The notes: generated from the letters alone by a model not told the origin. 64,000 bases of DNA from Aliidongia sp035943795 (GCF_035943795.1 NZ_DASZBY010000036.1:1-64000), one strand, 5' to 3'. Positions 27,505-36,286 are shown, numbered from the stretch's first letter. Made by a program: numbers and translations.

Positions 27505-27921
27505 ATGCGGCCTACGCTTTCACCCGATTATCGACCGTCTGACGACGAAGAGTTCATGAGCCCGGCGCAGCAGGAATATTTCCGGCAGAAGCTGCTGCGC
27601 TGGCGCGCCGAACTGCTTGCGGAATCGTCGGAGACCTTGTTTCACCTCAAAGAGGAAAGCCTGTCGGAGCCGGATATCACCGATCGGGCGACGCTGGAGA
27701 CGGATCGCTTTACCGAGCTCCGGACCCGCGACCGGGAACGCAAGCTGATCGCCAAGATCGACGCAGCCCTGCAGCGGATCGAGCTTGGCACCTACGGCTA
27801 TTGCGAAGAGACGGACGAGCCGATCGGCGTGCGCCGCCTCGAAGCCCGGCCGATCGCGACTTTGAGCCTGGAAGCCCAGGAGCGGCACGAGAAAATGGAA
27901 CGGACGCACCGCGAGGATTAG
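27505..27921 (+). CDS. dksA: RNA polymerase-binding transcription factor DksA
   Basis: A 138-residue DksA. The coiled coil spans residues about 20-95 and carries acidic residues at its tip (EPDITDRATLETDRFTELR); the C-terminal globular part reads GTYGYCEETDEPIG, RRLEARPIATLSLEAQE. Only one of the four zinc-ligand Cys remains, the usual state in alphaproteobacterial DksA. It enters the secondary channel of RNA polymerase and works with ppGpp at rRNA and other promoters. The start at 27505 agrees with the promoter. Confidence 0.93.
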   Translation: MRPTLSPDYRPSDDEEFMSPAQQEYFRQKLLRWRAELLAESSETLFHLKEESLSEPDITDRATLETDRFTELRTRDRERKLIAKIDAALQRIELGTYGYCEETDEPIGVRRLEARPIATLSLEAQERHEKMERTHRED

Positions 27922-28026
27922 CGGCGCGTCCGGACGAACGGCCGCGGCCTTTTGTTTTGCGGCTTCCGGCGCCTCCGCCGATGTGATTTTGTTTCGGGCG
28001 AAATCAAAAAGCGGGGGAAACGATCC

Positions 28027-29247
28027 ATGCGCAAACGCGCGCGTCTCAAACACATGCTGTCGAACGGTGCCGCGGTGGCGGCGCTGTTTGCTGCCGGTGC
28101 CGCGATGGGCGGCCAGAACGCCATCAAGATCGGCGTGATGATCGACGGGTCCGGCTTCGCGCAGGATACCGGCGGCGTGGGTGCGGTCACGGCCGCCGAG
28201 ATGGCGGCGGCGGACTACGGCGGCAAGGCGCTGGGCAAACCGGTCCAGATCGTTTCCGCCGACATGCAGAACAAGCCCGACATCGCCTCGTCGATCGCCC
28301 GCCAATGGTTCGACCAGGACCAGGTCGACGCGATCACCGACCTGCCGGTCTCTTCGGTCGGCCTCGCGGTCCAGCAGATCGGCAAGGAAAAACACAAGGT
28401 CCTGCTGATCTCCGCCGCGGCGACGACGGAGCTGACCGGCGCGCAATGCTCGCCCTATTCGATCCAATGGGCCGACGATACCGCGGCGCTGGCCAATGGC
28501 ACGGCAAGGGCGGTGGTCGCCAACGGCGGCAAGAAATGGTTCTTCATCACCGCCGATTTCGCTTTCGGCACGGCGATGGAGGGGGCCGCCAGCACGGTCA
28601 TCAAGGCGTCGGGCGGCGAGGTGGTCGGCGACATCAAGCATCCGCTCGGCACGACCGACTTCTCGTCCTACCTGCTGAAGGCCCAGTCGTCGGGTGCCAA
28701 TGTCGTCGGCCTGGCCAACGTCGGGCTCGATTCGATCGCGACGATCCGGCAGGCGGGCGAATTCGGCCTGACCCAGGGCGGCCAGCAGCTGGCCGGCTTC
28801 ATCGTCTTCATCTCGGACATCCACACGCTCGGGCTCAAGACCGCCCAGGGCACCTATGTCACGACCGGCTATTATTGGGACGACAGCGACGGGACGCGCG
28901 CCTTCGCCAAGCGCTTCTTCGACAAGCGGCAGCGGATGCCGACGAAGGAACAGGCCAATACCTATGCCGCAGTGCTGCATTACCTGAAGGCGATCGACGC
29001 GGCCAAGACCGACGACGCGGAGAAGGTGACGGCCCAGATGAAGTCGATGCCGACCGACTATTTCGGGCGCAAGGGCTCGATCCGCGAGGACGGGCGGGTG
29101 CTGTACGACCTGGCGCTGTATCAGGTCAAGAAACCCGAGGAATCGAAATATCCCTGGGACTATTACAAGAAGATCCGCGACATCCCGGCGGGCGAGGCGT
29201 TCCGGCCGCTGGCCGACGGCAACTGTCCGTTCGTCAAGAAGAACTGA
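28027..29247 (+). CDS. ABC transporter substrate-binding protein, branched-chain amino acid type (orphan)
   Basis: A 406-residue periplasmic binding protein of the Leu/Ile/Val type. After a signal peptide (VAALFAAGAAMGG) the core starts AIKIGVMIDGSG and continues with typical elements such as ADDTAALANGTARAVV and SSYLLKAQSSGANVVGLAN. It should bind a small ligand in the periplasm and deliver it to an ABC permease, but no permease or ATPase gene is nearby. It interrupts a flagellar region after dksA. The specific ligand is unknown. Confidence 0.85.
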   Translation: MRKRARLKHMLSNGAAVAALFAAGAAMGGQNAIKIGVMIDGSGFAQDTGGVGAVTAAEMAAADYGGKALGKPVQIVSADMQNKPDIASSIARQWFDQDQVDAITDLPVSSVGLAVQQIGKEKHKVLLISAAATTELTGAQCSPYSIQWADDTAALANGTARAVVANGGKKWFFITADFAFGTAMEGAASTVIKASGGEVVGDIKHPLGTTDFSSYLLKAQSSGANVVGLANVGLDSIATIRQAGEFGLTQGGQQLAGFIVFISDIHTLGLKTAQGTYVTTGYYWDDSDGTRAFAKRFFDKRQRMPTKEQANTYAAVLHYLKAIDAAKTDDAEKVTAQMKSMPTDYFGRKGSIREDGRVLYDLALYQVKKPEESKYPWDYYKKIRDIPAGEAFRPLADGNCPFVKKN

Positions 29248-29286
29248 GCCGCGAGATGCTGGTCGTGAGGGTGCCGGTGGGCGCCA

Positions 29287-29778
29287 TCACGACCAGCGCA
29301 TGCGAAGGGTCGACAGCCGCGTGACGATGGCGATGGGCAGCCCGAACGAGAACAGGTGAATGACCATGCTGCCCATGATCATCGACCAGACGGTGGTCTG
29401 CGAGAAGGTTAGGGTCGAGAACGGGATCACCACGAAGTTCGTCACGGCATAGCATAACAGCCCGTAGGCGATCCCGGCGGACAGGTACCGCTCGATCAGG
29501 ATCGGAAAACGGCGGCTGGCCACCACGAAGACGCCGGCGGCGACGAGCGATATCACCAGTAGCATCGCCCCACCGAGCGTGGCGCTGGCCAGGCCGCCGG
29601 CATAGGCGTCGCGCCCTTCGACGCTGCTCGCGATCGACTGCAGGAGTTGCAGGGGCGAGGCGCCCCGGGCGCCCTGCACGATCAGCGCCGGCAGGAATTC
29701 CAGCAGCGCTGCGGTGAGGCCCGCCAGGATCGTCGTCGAGACGATCCGTGATTCCTTCGATTTCATGGCCCTGTCCAT
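29287..29778 (-). CDS. Four-helix membrane protein of unknown function
   Basis: A 163-residue protein with about four membrane helices (TILAGLTAALLEFLPALI, AMLLVISLVAAGVFVVAS, GIAYGLLCYAVTNFVVIPF, IMGSMVIHLFSFGLPIAIV). No family is recognised with confidence. It begins 13 bases after flgH stops and may be read from the flgF operon. The shorter start at 29766 is also possible. No catalytic motif is visible. Confidence 0.65.
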   Translation of the reverse strand: MDRAMKSKESRIVSTTILAGLTAALLEFLPALIVQGARGASPLQLLQSIASSVEGRDAYAGGLASATLGGAMLLVISLVAAGVFVVASRRFPILIERYLSAGIAYGLLCYAVTNFVVIPFSTLTFSQTTVWSMIMGSMVIHLFSFGLPIAIVTRLSTLRMRWS

Positions 29779-29791
29779 CCTCGGATGCTGG

Positions 29792-30553
29792 CTAGAACGG
29801 GTTGACGATATCCAGCAGCTGAGTGCCGTAGTGGGCCTGCTGGATGTCGCTCTGTCGGCCGCGGCCGCCGTAGGAAATGCGCGCTTCGGCGATCTTGTCG
29901 TAGGACACGGTGTTCAATTGGTCGATGTCGGTCGGCCGGATGATCCCGGTCATCTGCAGTTCGCGCACGTCGTAGTTCACGCGCACTTCCTGCTTGCCGA
30001 CGATGACCATGTTGCCGCTGGGCAGGATCTGCGTGACGATCGCCGCGAGCGTCGTGGTGACCTGTTCCTGCCGATTGATCTGCGCCTTGCCGTCGCTCGC
30101 GTTGACCGTGCTCGTGTTGATGAGCGAACTGGGCGTCGCGGCCTTGGGCAGGATCTTGGCCAGCTGGGTCTCGAAGCCCAGGAAGTTGGTGATGCCGGAA
30201 TTGTTGGTGTCGTTACGATTGTCCTGCGTCTCGTTCTGCAGCTTTGCGCTGTCGTTGATCGAGATCGTTACGGTCACGACGTCGCCGACCGCCTTCGCGC
30301 GCTGGTCCTTGAAGAAGGCTCGGGCACCGGTTACCCACAGCGAGCCCGACTGGTGCACCGTCGGCTCGTTGGTCGGCGCCGGCATGCTGACCGGCTGGTA
30401 GCCCGGTTCCTTGGTCGGGTCGGTGATCTTGGTCATGGCCGGCACCTCGCCCAGCTCGGCGAGGCGGGTGGCGGCATTGGTGGTGCAACCACCGAGGACG
30501 AGGGCGAGCAGGGCGACCGAGGTGAGGCTGGACGCGCTGATGTGGCGGGGCAT
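29792..30553 (-). CDS. flgH: Flagellar L-ring lipoprotein FlgH
   Basis: A 253-residue lipoprotein. The signal ends in the lipobox LGGC near residue 22, followed by TTNAATRLAELGEVPAMTKI. Family motifs are SGSLWVTGARAFFKDQRAKA and the C-terminal YGTQLLDIVNPF. It forms the outer-membrane ring of the flagellum. The ATG at 30553 is chosen because it begins the signal peptide and has GGAGA upstream; the longer frame starts at a TTG with none. Confidence 0.96.
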   Translation of the reverse strand: MPRHISASSLTSVALLALVLGGCTTNAATRLAELGEVPAMTKITDPTKEPGYQPVSMPAPTNEPTVHQSGSLWVTGARAFFKDQRAKAVGDVVTVTISINDSAKLQNETQDNRNDTNNSGITNFLGFETQLAKILPKAATPSSLINTSTVNASDGKAQINRQEQVTTTLAAIVTQILPSGNMVIVGKQEVRVNYDVRELQMTGIIRPTDIDQLNTVSYDKIAEARISYGGRGRQSDIQQAHYGTQLLDIVNPF

Positions 30554-30579
30554 CGAGGCTGTCTCCGAACGAAAATCGA

Positions 30580-31557
30580 TCAATTCTGGGCTTGCTGCAT
30601 GCCAGGTGCGCGGACCGCGACCTGGCCGGCTCCAAGCACCACCGCATCGACGGTTCGCTTGGACTGGGTATTGGTGACGCGGATCACCGTGCCTTTGCCG
30701 CCATCCTCGAGCGCGCGGCCTTCCGCCGTCAGATAGAGGCCCGGTCGCTCCAGTACGATCAGCACCAGTTCGTTGCGCTTGACCACGACCGGCACCTGCA
30801 GGTCGCCGACCCGCAGCGGCTGTGCGGCGCGCAATGGATGGCGCGGCGTCTGGCCGATCAGCTCGTGCGGATCCATGACGCCGCCGGCCTGCAGCTGGTC
30901 GGTACGATAGTCCCCGGTCGTGATGTCGCTGGACTGGACGATTTCGCCGGGCATCATCGGCCGGGCCAGCACCGGGATCGTGATCAGGCCGACGATCCGG
31001 CCGCTGACATGCACCGGCACCGCATCGGGATCGGCAGCGAGCACACGCACCTCGGCCGAGAAGCGACCGGTCTCCTGCTTGATGTCCAGCTTCTGGATCG
31101 AGATGTCGGTCGGTGCGCCGACCGGGACGAACAGCCGAAACTGGGCGTCGAGTTCGACCCGGCGCAGACCGAGCGACGAGGGCAGCTTGTCGGCCAACTG
31201 CTGCGCCAGCGCCGTCGTGTCGATCATGGTGGCGTTGCGCTCGATCCGGATCGCGCTCGAGGTCGAGGGCGGTTGCCAGTTGAGCCCATGGGCCCGCGCG
31301 GTCGAATAGAGCCAGCCGACATCGAACATGGTGCTGGCGCCGGGCGCCGGCGATTTGGCCACGACGTCGTCGGCCCGGGCACCGGCACCGTCGAACAGGT
31401 CGCCCAGCCGGATCGTGCCGTCGTCGACCGCCGCGTTCGCTTTCAGCGAAACGAGCGGCGCCGGGGCGGCCGCCTGGGTCACGCCGCTGGTTGCGGCATG
31501 GGCTGCGGGGGCGAGGCAGAGGGCGACCGCCAGGGCGGCGGCGAGGGACTTGTTCAT
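30580..31557 (-). CDS. flgA: Flagellar P-ring assembly chaperone FlgA
   Basis: A 325-residue exported protein (signal AAALAVALCLAPAAHA). The C-terminal two-thirds has the SAF-type beta-clip domain of FlgA (ARPMMPGEIVQSSDI, then RHPLRAAQPLRVGDLQVP and LYLTAEGRALEDGGKGTVI, NTQSKRTVDAVVLGAGQV). It helps FlgI assemble into the P ring. It is longer at the N-terminus than the E. coli protein (219 residues). It lies between flgG and flgH. Confidence 0.93.
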   Translation of the reverse strand: MNKSLAAALAVALCLAPAAHAATSGVTQAAAPAPLVSLKANAAVDDGTIRLGDLFDGAGARADDVVAKSPAPGASTMFDVGWLYSTARAHGLNWQPPSTSSAIRIERNATMIDTTALAQQLADKLPSSLGLRRVELDAQFRLFVPVGAPTDISIQKLDIKQETGRFSAEVRVLAADPDAVPVHVSGRIVGLITIPVLARPMMPGEIVQSSDITTGDYRTDQLQAGGVMDPHELIGQTPRHPLRAAQPLRVGDLQVPVVVKRNELVLIVLERPGLYLTAEGRALEDGGKGTVIRVTNTQSKRTVDAVVLGAGQVAVRAPGMQQAQN

Positions 31558-31582
31558 GACCGGATTCCTTTAAGGATCTAAA

Positions 31583-32368
31583 TCAGCGCAGGTTGGTCAG
31601 CGTCTGCTGCATCTGGTCGGCGGCCTCGATCACCTTCGAGTTCATTTCGTAGGCGCGCTGGGCCGTGATCAGGCTGGAGATTTCGGTTACGACATTGACG
31701 TTCGACGTCTCCAGGAACCCCTGCTGGATCGTGCCGGCGTCGTTGACGCCCGGGTCGAGCGTCTGGGGGTTGCCCGACGCCTCGGTTTCCTGCAGCAGGT
31801 TCTGGCCGAGGGCGGCCAAGCCGGGATCGTTCGGGAAGATCGCGAGCTGCAGCTGGCCGACCGTCTGGGGCGTGGTCGAGCCGGAGACCTTGGCCAGCAC
31901 CTGGCCCGACGCGTTCACGCTGATCGAGGTCGTGCTCTGCGGAATGGCGATGGTCGGCTGGACCAGATAGCCGTCGGCGGTGACGATCTGCCGGGAATTG
32001 TTGAGCTGGAACGAACCGGCGCGGGTATATGCGGTCGTGCCGTCGGGCAGCAGGACCTGAAAGAACCCTTTGCCCTGGATCGCCAGGTCGAGCGGGTTCT
32101 GGGTCTGGTTGAGGTTGCCTTCCTCATGGATGCGGTAGACCGCGGCAGTCTTGACGCCGATGCCGACCTGCACGCCGACCGGGACCACGGTGCCGGCATC
32201 CGACGAGGTGTCGCCCGGGCGCTTGATGCTCTGGTACAGCAGGTCCTGGAATTCGGCACGCTGGCGCTTGAAGCCGGTCGTGTTCAGGTTGGCGATGTTG
32301 TTCGAGATGACTTCGACGTTGAGCTGCTGGGCCTGCATGCCGGTAGCGGCAATATCCATCGCGCGCAT
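31583..32368 (-). CDS. flgG: Flagellar distal rod protein FlgG
   Basis: A 261-residue rod/hook-family protein. The N-terminus MRAMDIAATGMQAQQLNVEV, then NNIANLNTTGFKRQRAEFQD, is the FlgG signature, as is the C-terminal LITAQRAYEMNSKVIEAADQ. It forms the distal rod that crosses the P and L rings. 18 bases separate it from flgF. Confidence 0.97.
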   Translation of the reverse strand: MRAMDIAATGMQAQQLNVEVISNNIANLNTTGFKRQRAEFQDLLYQSIKRPGDTSSDAGTVVPVGVQVGIGVKTAAVYRIHEEGNLNQTQNPLDLAIQGKGFFQVLLPDGTTAYTRAGSFQLNNSRQIVTADGYLVQPTIAIPQSTTSISVNASGQVLAKVSGSTTPQTVGQLQLAIFPNDPGLAALGQNLLQETEASGNPQTLDPGVNDAGTIQQGFLETSNVNVVTEISSLITAQRAYEMNSKVIEAADQMQQTLTNLR

Positions 32369-32386
32369 GGTGTTCTATTCCTTTGA

Positions 32387-33109
32387 TCAGGACGACTTGG
32401 ACAGCTTGTCGATGGCATTGCGCAACCGCGTATCTTCGCCCTCGACGATGTTCTGGGCGGTCGTGTAGGCGCGCTGGACGTCGAGCATCTGCGTCATTTC
32501 GAGGATGGGTTGGACGTTGGAATCCTCGAGCATCCCCTGGTGCACGGTCGAGGCCGTGTCCGGGGTCGGCGTGGCGGAGGTCGCATAGAGGCCGTTGCCG
32601 GCCGGGACCAGATCCTGCTGGTTGGCGAAGGCGGAGACGGCGATCTTGTTGACCGGGCCGGTTTCGGTCGCGATCGAACCGTCGGAACCGATCGAGATCG
32701 AGGTGGAGCCCTGCGGGATCGTGATCGGCTGGCCGGTCGCGTTCAGCACCTGGTAGCCCTGGGCCGTCACCAGGGTGCGGCCGCTGTCGAGCTGGAACCG
32801 CCCATTGCGGGTGAAACGCGGGCCGTCGACCGTGTTCACCTGGAAATAGCCGTTGCCGCTGATGCCGACGTCGAGCGGGTTGCCGGTCCTGGCCAGATCG
32901 CCCTGACGGGCATCGCGCACTACGCCGGCATCGCGGACATAAGCGATGGTCTGGCCCCGCACCGGGCTCGGCTCCAGATATTCCTGGAACAGCTGCTTCT
33001 CGTTCTTGAAGCCGGCGGTCGACATGTTCGCCAGGTTGTTGGCGATCACATCCAGCTGCCGGCCCAGAACCGCCTGCCTGGAGAGTGCAACGTAAGTTGC
33101 CGTCTGCAT
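32387..33109 (-). CDS. flgF: Flagellar proximal rod protein FlgF
   Basis: A 240-residue rod protein starting MQTATYVALSRQAVLGRQLD and continuing NNLANMSTAGFKNEKQLFQ. It has the common C-terminal helix (MTQMLDVQRAYTTAQNIVEG). The ATG at 33109 follows GAGGGAAGTG; the longer reading begins at a TTG. It is the first gene of flgF-flgG-flgA-flgH with a sigma-54-like promoter about 50 bases upstream. Confidence 0.95.
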   Translation of the reverse strand: MQTATYVALSRQAVLGRQLDVIANNLANMSTAGFKNEKQLFQEYLEPSPVRGQTIAYVRDAGVVRDARQGDLARTGNPLDVGISGNGYFQVNTVDGPRFTRNGRFQLDSGRTLVTAQGYQVLNATGQPITIPQGSTSISIGSDGSIATETGPVNKIAVSAFANQQDLVPAGNGLYATSATPTPDTASTVHQGMLEDSNVQPILEMTQMLDVQRAYTTAQNIVEGEDTRLRNAIDKLSKSS

Positions 33110-33133
33110 CTCGATCACTTCCCTCAATGCCCC

Positions 33134-33159
33134 GGCAACGGCGCCGAGTGACCGTTGCC
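33134..33159. promoter_or_regulatory. Inverted repeat in the flgF leader
   Basis: GGCAACGG (33134-33141) and CCGTTGCC (33152-33159) are perfect inverted repeats separated by 10 bases. The arms contain the GGCAA/TTGCC halves of the candidate FlbD palindrome, so this may be a split regulatory site just downstream of the flgF promoter, or an RNA hairpin in the leader. Confidence 0.35.
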
Positions 33160-33160
33160 T

Positions 33161-33177
33161 TGCGGCTCCCGTGCCAA
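33161..33177 (-). promoter_or_regulatory. Candidate sigma-54 promoter of the flgF operon
   Basis: On the minus strand TGGCACGGGAGCCGCA has a perfect TGGCACG -24 element and the GC of -12 at the required 10-base spacing from GG; the -12 element is CCGCA rather than TTGCA. The start site would be near 33150, leaving a leader of about 40 bases with a good ribosome site. Confidence 0.5.
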
Positions 33178-33370
33178 CGGAGGAAGTTCATGGAAATCAA
33201 TTGCTTGATCGGTAGAAGCTTAACGGAGCGGCGGGCTTTGCCGGGACGTTCGGGGATTGCCCGGCAGAAATTTCCGACCCGCAGGCGCCAGGGGCCGACC
33301 GGTCTTGCCATCGTCGTGCGGCGGGGCTATCCCTCGGGGCTCTCGGGATGGCAGCAGGTGGGATCGAGCA

Positions 33371-33850
33371 ATGCGACGCGGCATGGGCGTGCTGATCCTG
33401 GTGGGCGGAATCGTGCTGGTTGCCGGCGCCGGCGTGGCGATGACGGTGACCGGTTTCCTGCCGAAGCTCCTGGGCATGAAACCACCGGAGGGCACCATCG
33501 CCGCCGAGCAGGAAAAGGCGAAGCCCGTGCAGCCGCTCACGCCCGAGCGCTATTTCGATCTCCGGCAGCCGATCATGATCGCGCTCGATACCCAGGGGCA
33601 TGGCAATCGCGTCCTGCAACTCGGCATCAGCCTGCTGATGGAGACGCGGGAAGATGCGTCGGCCGCGCGCGACCTGACGCCGCGGGTGATCGACGCGATC
33701 CAGGTCTATGTCCGGTCCTTGCCGCTGTCGGAGTCCGGAAGCGTCGGCAAATTGAGCGCGCATCGCGGCGATCTGCTGGCCCGGATCAATGCGGCGATCG
33801 CACCGCTGAAGGCCGACGAACTCAATCTGTCGGTGGTGCAGCAACAGTAG
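33371..33850 (+). CDS. FliL-family basal-body protein (first of two)
   Basis: A 159-residue protein with one N-terminal membrane helix (GVLILVGGIVLVAGAGVAM) and a periplasmic stomatin-like FliL fold (residues about 55-155: YFDLRQPIMIALDTQGHGN, LLMETREDASAARDLTPRVI, GDLLARINAAIAPL). It is clearly related to the fliL that follows at 33960 but has a different basic linker. FliL supports stator units around the motor. The gene is the first of the rightward fliL-to-TPR run and diverges from flgF. Confidence 0.7.
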   Translation: MRRGMGVLILVGGIVLVAGAGVAMTVTGFLPKLLGMKPPEGTIAAEQEKAKPVQPLTPERYFDLRQPIMIALDTQGHGNRVLQLGISLLMETREDASAARDLTPRVIDAIQVYVRSLPLSESGSVGKLSAHRGDLLARINAAIAPLKADELNLSVVQQQ

Positions 33851-33959
33851 CGGTGGCCGGCATACGCCCGCGACTAAAGGACTTATTAATCAAGTTTGGT
33901 CACGTTCATCTCATCCCGGGAGCATTTGGCCGGGACTTGAGATTTACGGGATCCGGGCA

Positions 33960-34472
33960 ATGGCCGAAGAGGCGATCGACGACGGCGCGGCTGGCGGACG
34001 CAAGCGCGGCAGCAAGCGGTTGATCATCGTCGGGCTCGCGGCGCTGCTCTTGATGGTCGGCACGGCAGCAGCCCTCTATTTCAGCGGCATCGCCTCGACC
34101 CTGCTCGGCAAGGGCGAGGAAAAGGTCGAGAAGAAGGTCGAGGCACCGCCACCCGCGCCGAAGGTGGCGGTCTTCTACGACGATCTTCCGGACATGCTGG
34201 TCAACCTCAATACCGGCACGCGGAAGTCGAGCTTCCTCAAGCTCCATGTCAGCCTCCAGATCGAGGGCGAAGAGGACAAGGCCAAGATCAAGCTCGTGCA
34301 GGCGCGGATCATCGACACGTTCCAGACCTACCTGCGCGAACTTCGGCTGGAGGATCTCAAGGGATCGGCGGGCCTGTACCGGCTGCGCGAGGAATTGTTG
34401 ATGCGGGTCAACGCGGCCGTGGCACCCGTCAAGGTCGACGATGTGCTGTTCACGGAAATGCTTGTACAGTAA
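33960..34472 (+). CDS. fliL: Flagellar basal body-associated protein FliL
   Basis: A 170-residue FliL. A basic N-terminus precedes a membrane helix (IIVGLAALLLMVGTAAALYF); the periplasmic domain reads FYDDLPDMLVNLNTGTRKSS, then KLHVSLQIEGEEDKAKIKLV and ends PVKVDDVLFTEMLVQ, the standard FliL C-terminus. It forms rings around MotB and tunes stator function. It lies immediately before fliM, its usual neighbour. Confidence 0.93.
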   Translation: MAEEAIDDGAAGGRKRGSKRLIIVGLAALLLMVGTAAALYFSGIASTLLGKGEEKVEKKVEAPPPAPKVAVFYDDLPDMLVNLNTGTRKSSFLKLHVSLQIEGEEDKAKIKLVQARIIDTFQTYLRELRLEDLKGSAGLYRLREELLMRVNAAVAPVKVDDVLFTEMLVQ

Positions 34473-34530
34473 GGACTTTGTCTAAAACCTTCTGGGCGTC
34501 GAGTGGGACGCTGGGGCGCTGATACGAGCG

Positions 34531-35640
34531 ATGTCGGACGTAACGAAGGAAGATGAAGAACGCATGGCGGCCGAGTGGGCCGCGATGGCGGGCGGTGACG
34601 ACGGCGCCGGCGGTGGTGGCGACGGCGACGACGATATGGCGTCGGCCATGGGCCTGGGCGGCGGCGAGGCCTCGACCCGCGTGCTCAACCAGAACGAAAT
34701 CGACAGTCTGCTGGGCTTCGCCGATGGTGCCGGACGCGATCGGGACACGTCGGGCATTCGCGCGATCATCGATTCGGCGCTGGTCTCCTACGAACGCCTG
34801 CCGATGCTCGAGGTGGTGTTCGACCGCCTCGTCCGCATGATGTCGACCAGCTTGCGCAATTTCACCTCCGACAACGTCGAGGTTTCGCTCGACAGCATCA
34901 CGTCGACCCGGTTCGGCGACTACCTGAATTCGATCCCCTTGCCGGCGATGCTGTCGGTGTTCAAGGCCGAGGAGTGGGACAATTACGGCCTGCTGACCGT
35001 CGATTCGGCGTTGATCTACTCGATCGTCGACGTGCTGCTGGGCGGCCGGCGCGGTACGGCCGCGATGCGCATCGAAGGCCGCCCCTACACGACGATCGAG
35101 CGCAACCTGGTCGAGCGCCTGGTGACGGTCGTGCTGGGCGACCTTTCCGCCGCATTCGATCCGCTGTCGCCGGTCGACTTCCGCTTCGAACGGCTGGAGA
35201 TCAATCCGCGTTTCGCGACCATCGCACGCCCCGCCAACGCGGCGATCGTGGCGCGCTTGCGCATCGACATGGAGGATCGCGGCGGCCGGTTGGAGCTGCT
35301 GTTCCCGAACGCCACGCTCGAGCCGGTCCGCGAATTGCTGCTGCAGATGTTCATGGGCGAGAAGTTCGGCCGCGACTCGATCTGGGAGACCCATCTGGCC
35401 GGCGAGCTGTGGCACACCGACGTGCAGATCCGCGCCGTGCTCGACACGATGAGCCTGTCGCTGCGCGACGTGCTCCACTGGAAGGTCGGCACGCGCCTGC
35501 CGCTGAATGCCGTTGCGGATTCCGACGTGGAGCTGCTGTGCGGCGATCTGCTGATGTTCAGCGGCAAGATGGGGCGCAAGAGCGGAAACATGGCCGTGCG
35601 CATCGACGAGAAGATCGACGCCAAGTCCAAGGAGCGCTGA
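34531..35640 (+). CDS. fliM: Flagellar motor switch protein FliM
   Basis: A 369-residue FliM. A Gly/Asp-rich leader of about 50 residues precedes the CheY-binding motif LNQNEIDSLLGFAD, followed by the middle CheC-like domain (YERLPMLEVVFDRLVRMMST, LPAMLSVFKAEEWDNYGLL) and the C-terminal SpoA domain (LHWKVGTRLPLNAVADSDVE). It is the C-ring component that receives CheY-P and binds FliG and FliN. The long acidic leader before the CheY motif is unusual; most FliM begin with the motif. Confidence 0.96.
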   Translation: MSDVTKEDEERMAAEWAAMAGGDDGAGGGGDGDDDMASAMGLGGGEASTRVLNQNEIDSLLGFADGAGRDRDTSGIRAIIDSALVSYERLPMLEVVFDRLVRMMSTSLRNFTSDNVEVSLDSITSTRFGDYLNSIPLPAMLSVFKAEEWDNYGLLTVDSALIYSIVDVLLGGRRGTAAMRIEGRPYTTIERNLVERLVTVVLGDLSAAFDPLSPVDFRFERLEINPRFATIARPANAAIVARLRIDMEDRGGRLELLFPNATLEPVRELLLQMFMGEKFGRDSIWETHLAGELWHTDVQIRAVLDTMSLSLRDVLHWKVGTRLPLNAVADSDVELLCGDLLMFSGKMGRKSGNMAVRIDEKIDAKSKER

Positions 35641-35644
35641 CGGG

Positions 35645-36286
35645 ATGCTCATTTCCCTGATCATGGACGCCGTCGTCGCGGGCCTGTTGATCGCGACGAT
35701 CTGCTTTGCGGTCAAACTCAACGGGCGGCTGGCCGCATTGCGCCGCGACAGCGAGCGCCTGCAGGGCCTGATCAAGGATCTCCAGGGTGCCTCCGGCATC
35801 GCGGAAGATGCGGTCGCCGCCCTCCGTCAGACGGCCGGCGACGTCGGGCGGACGCTGCAGGGCACGATCGATGGTGCGAAGACCCTGGATGCCGATCTCC
35901 GCTTCATCACCGAGCGCGCCGACGAAGTGGCGAACCGGCTCGAAGCCGGCCTGCGCATCCAGCGCGATCAGCAACCGACCCTGTCGGTCGGCGGACCGTC
36001 GCCGACCCAGCAGGCCGCGGCCGAAGCGTCCGCCAAAAGCAATCAGAGCCGTCTCGCCATGCTGTTGAAGCAGGCCGAGGCATCGGAGCCGTCCGGCCGG
36101 ATGGAACCCACGCTCGATGCGCCCCGGACCAAGGGCCGCGCGGGCGCTCCGGCCCGGGAGACGGCCCCGCGCGACGTTCCCCGGCCGTCCAATCCGCGAC
36201 CGGCCGAAACGCGCGATGACACGGCGCCGCAGTCGCGGGCGGAGCGGGACTTGCTGCGTGCCCTGGAAGCGAGAAGCCGGCAATGA
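35645..36286 (+). CDS. DUF6468 flagellar-operon protein
   Basis: A 213-residue protein with one N-terminal membrane helix (LIMDAVVAGLLIATICFAV), a coiled-coil region (residues about 25-115: LNGRLAALRRDSERLQGLIK) and a long Pro/Ala/Arg-rich C-terminus. The N-terminal part matches DUF6468, which is found beside fliM in Rhodospirillales. The function is unknown. It starts 4 bases after fliM and its stop overlaps the next start (ATGA), so it is part of the operon. Confidence 0.7.
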   Translation: MLISLIMDAVVAGLLIATICFAVKLNGRLAALRRDSERLQGLIKDLQGASGIAEDAVAALRQTAGDVGRTLQGTIDGAKTLDADLRFITERADEVANRLEAGLRIQRDQQPTLSVGGPSPTQQAAAEASAKSNQSRLAMLLKQAEASEPSGRMEPTLDAPRTKGRAGAPARETAPRDVPRPSNPRPAETRDDTAPQSRAERDLLRALEARSRQ

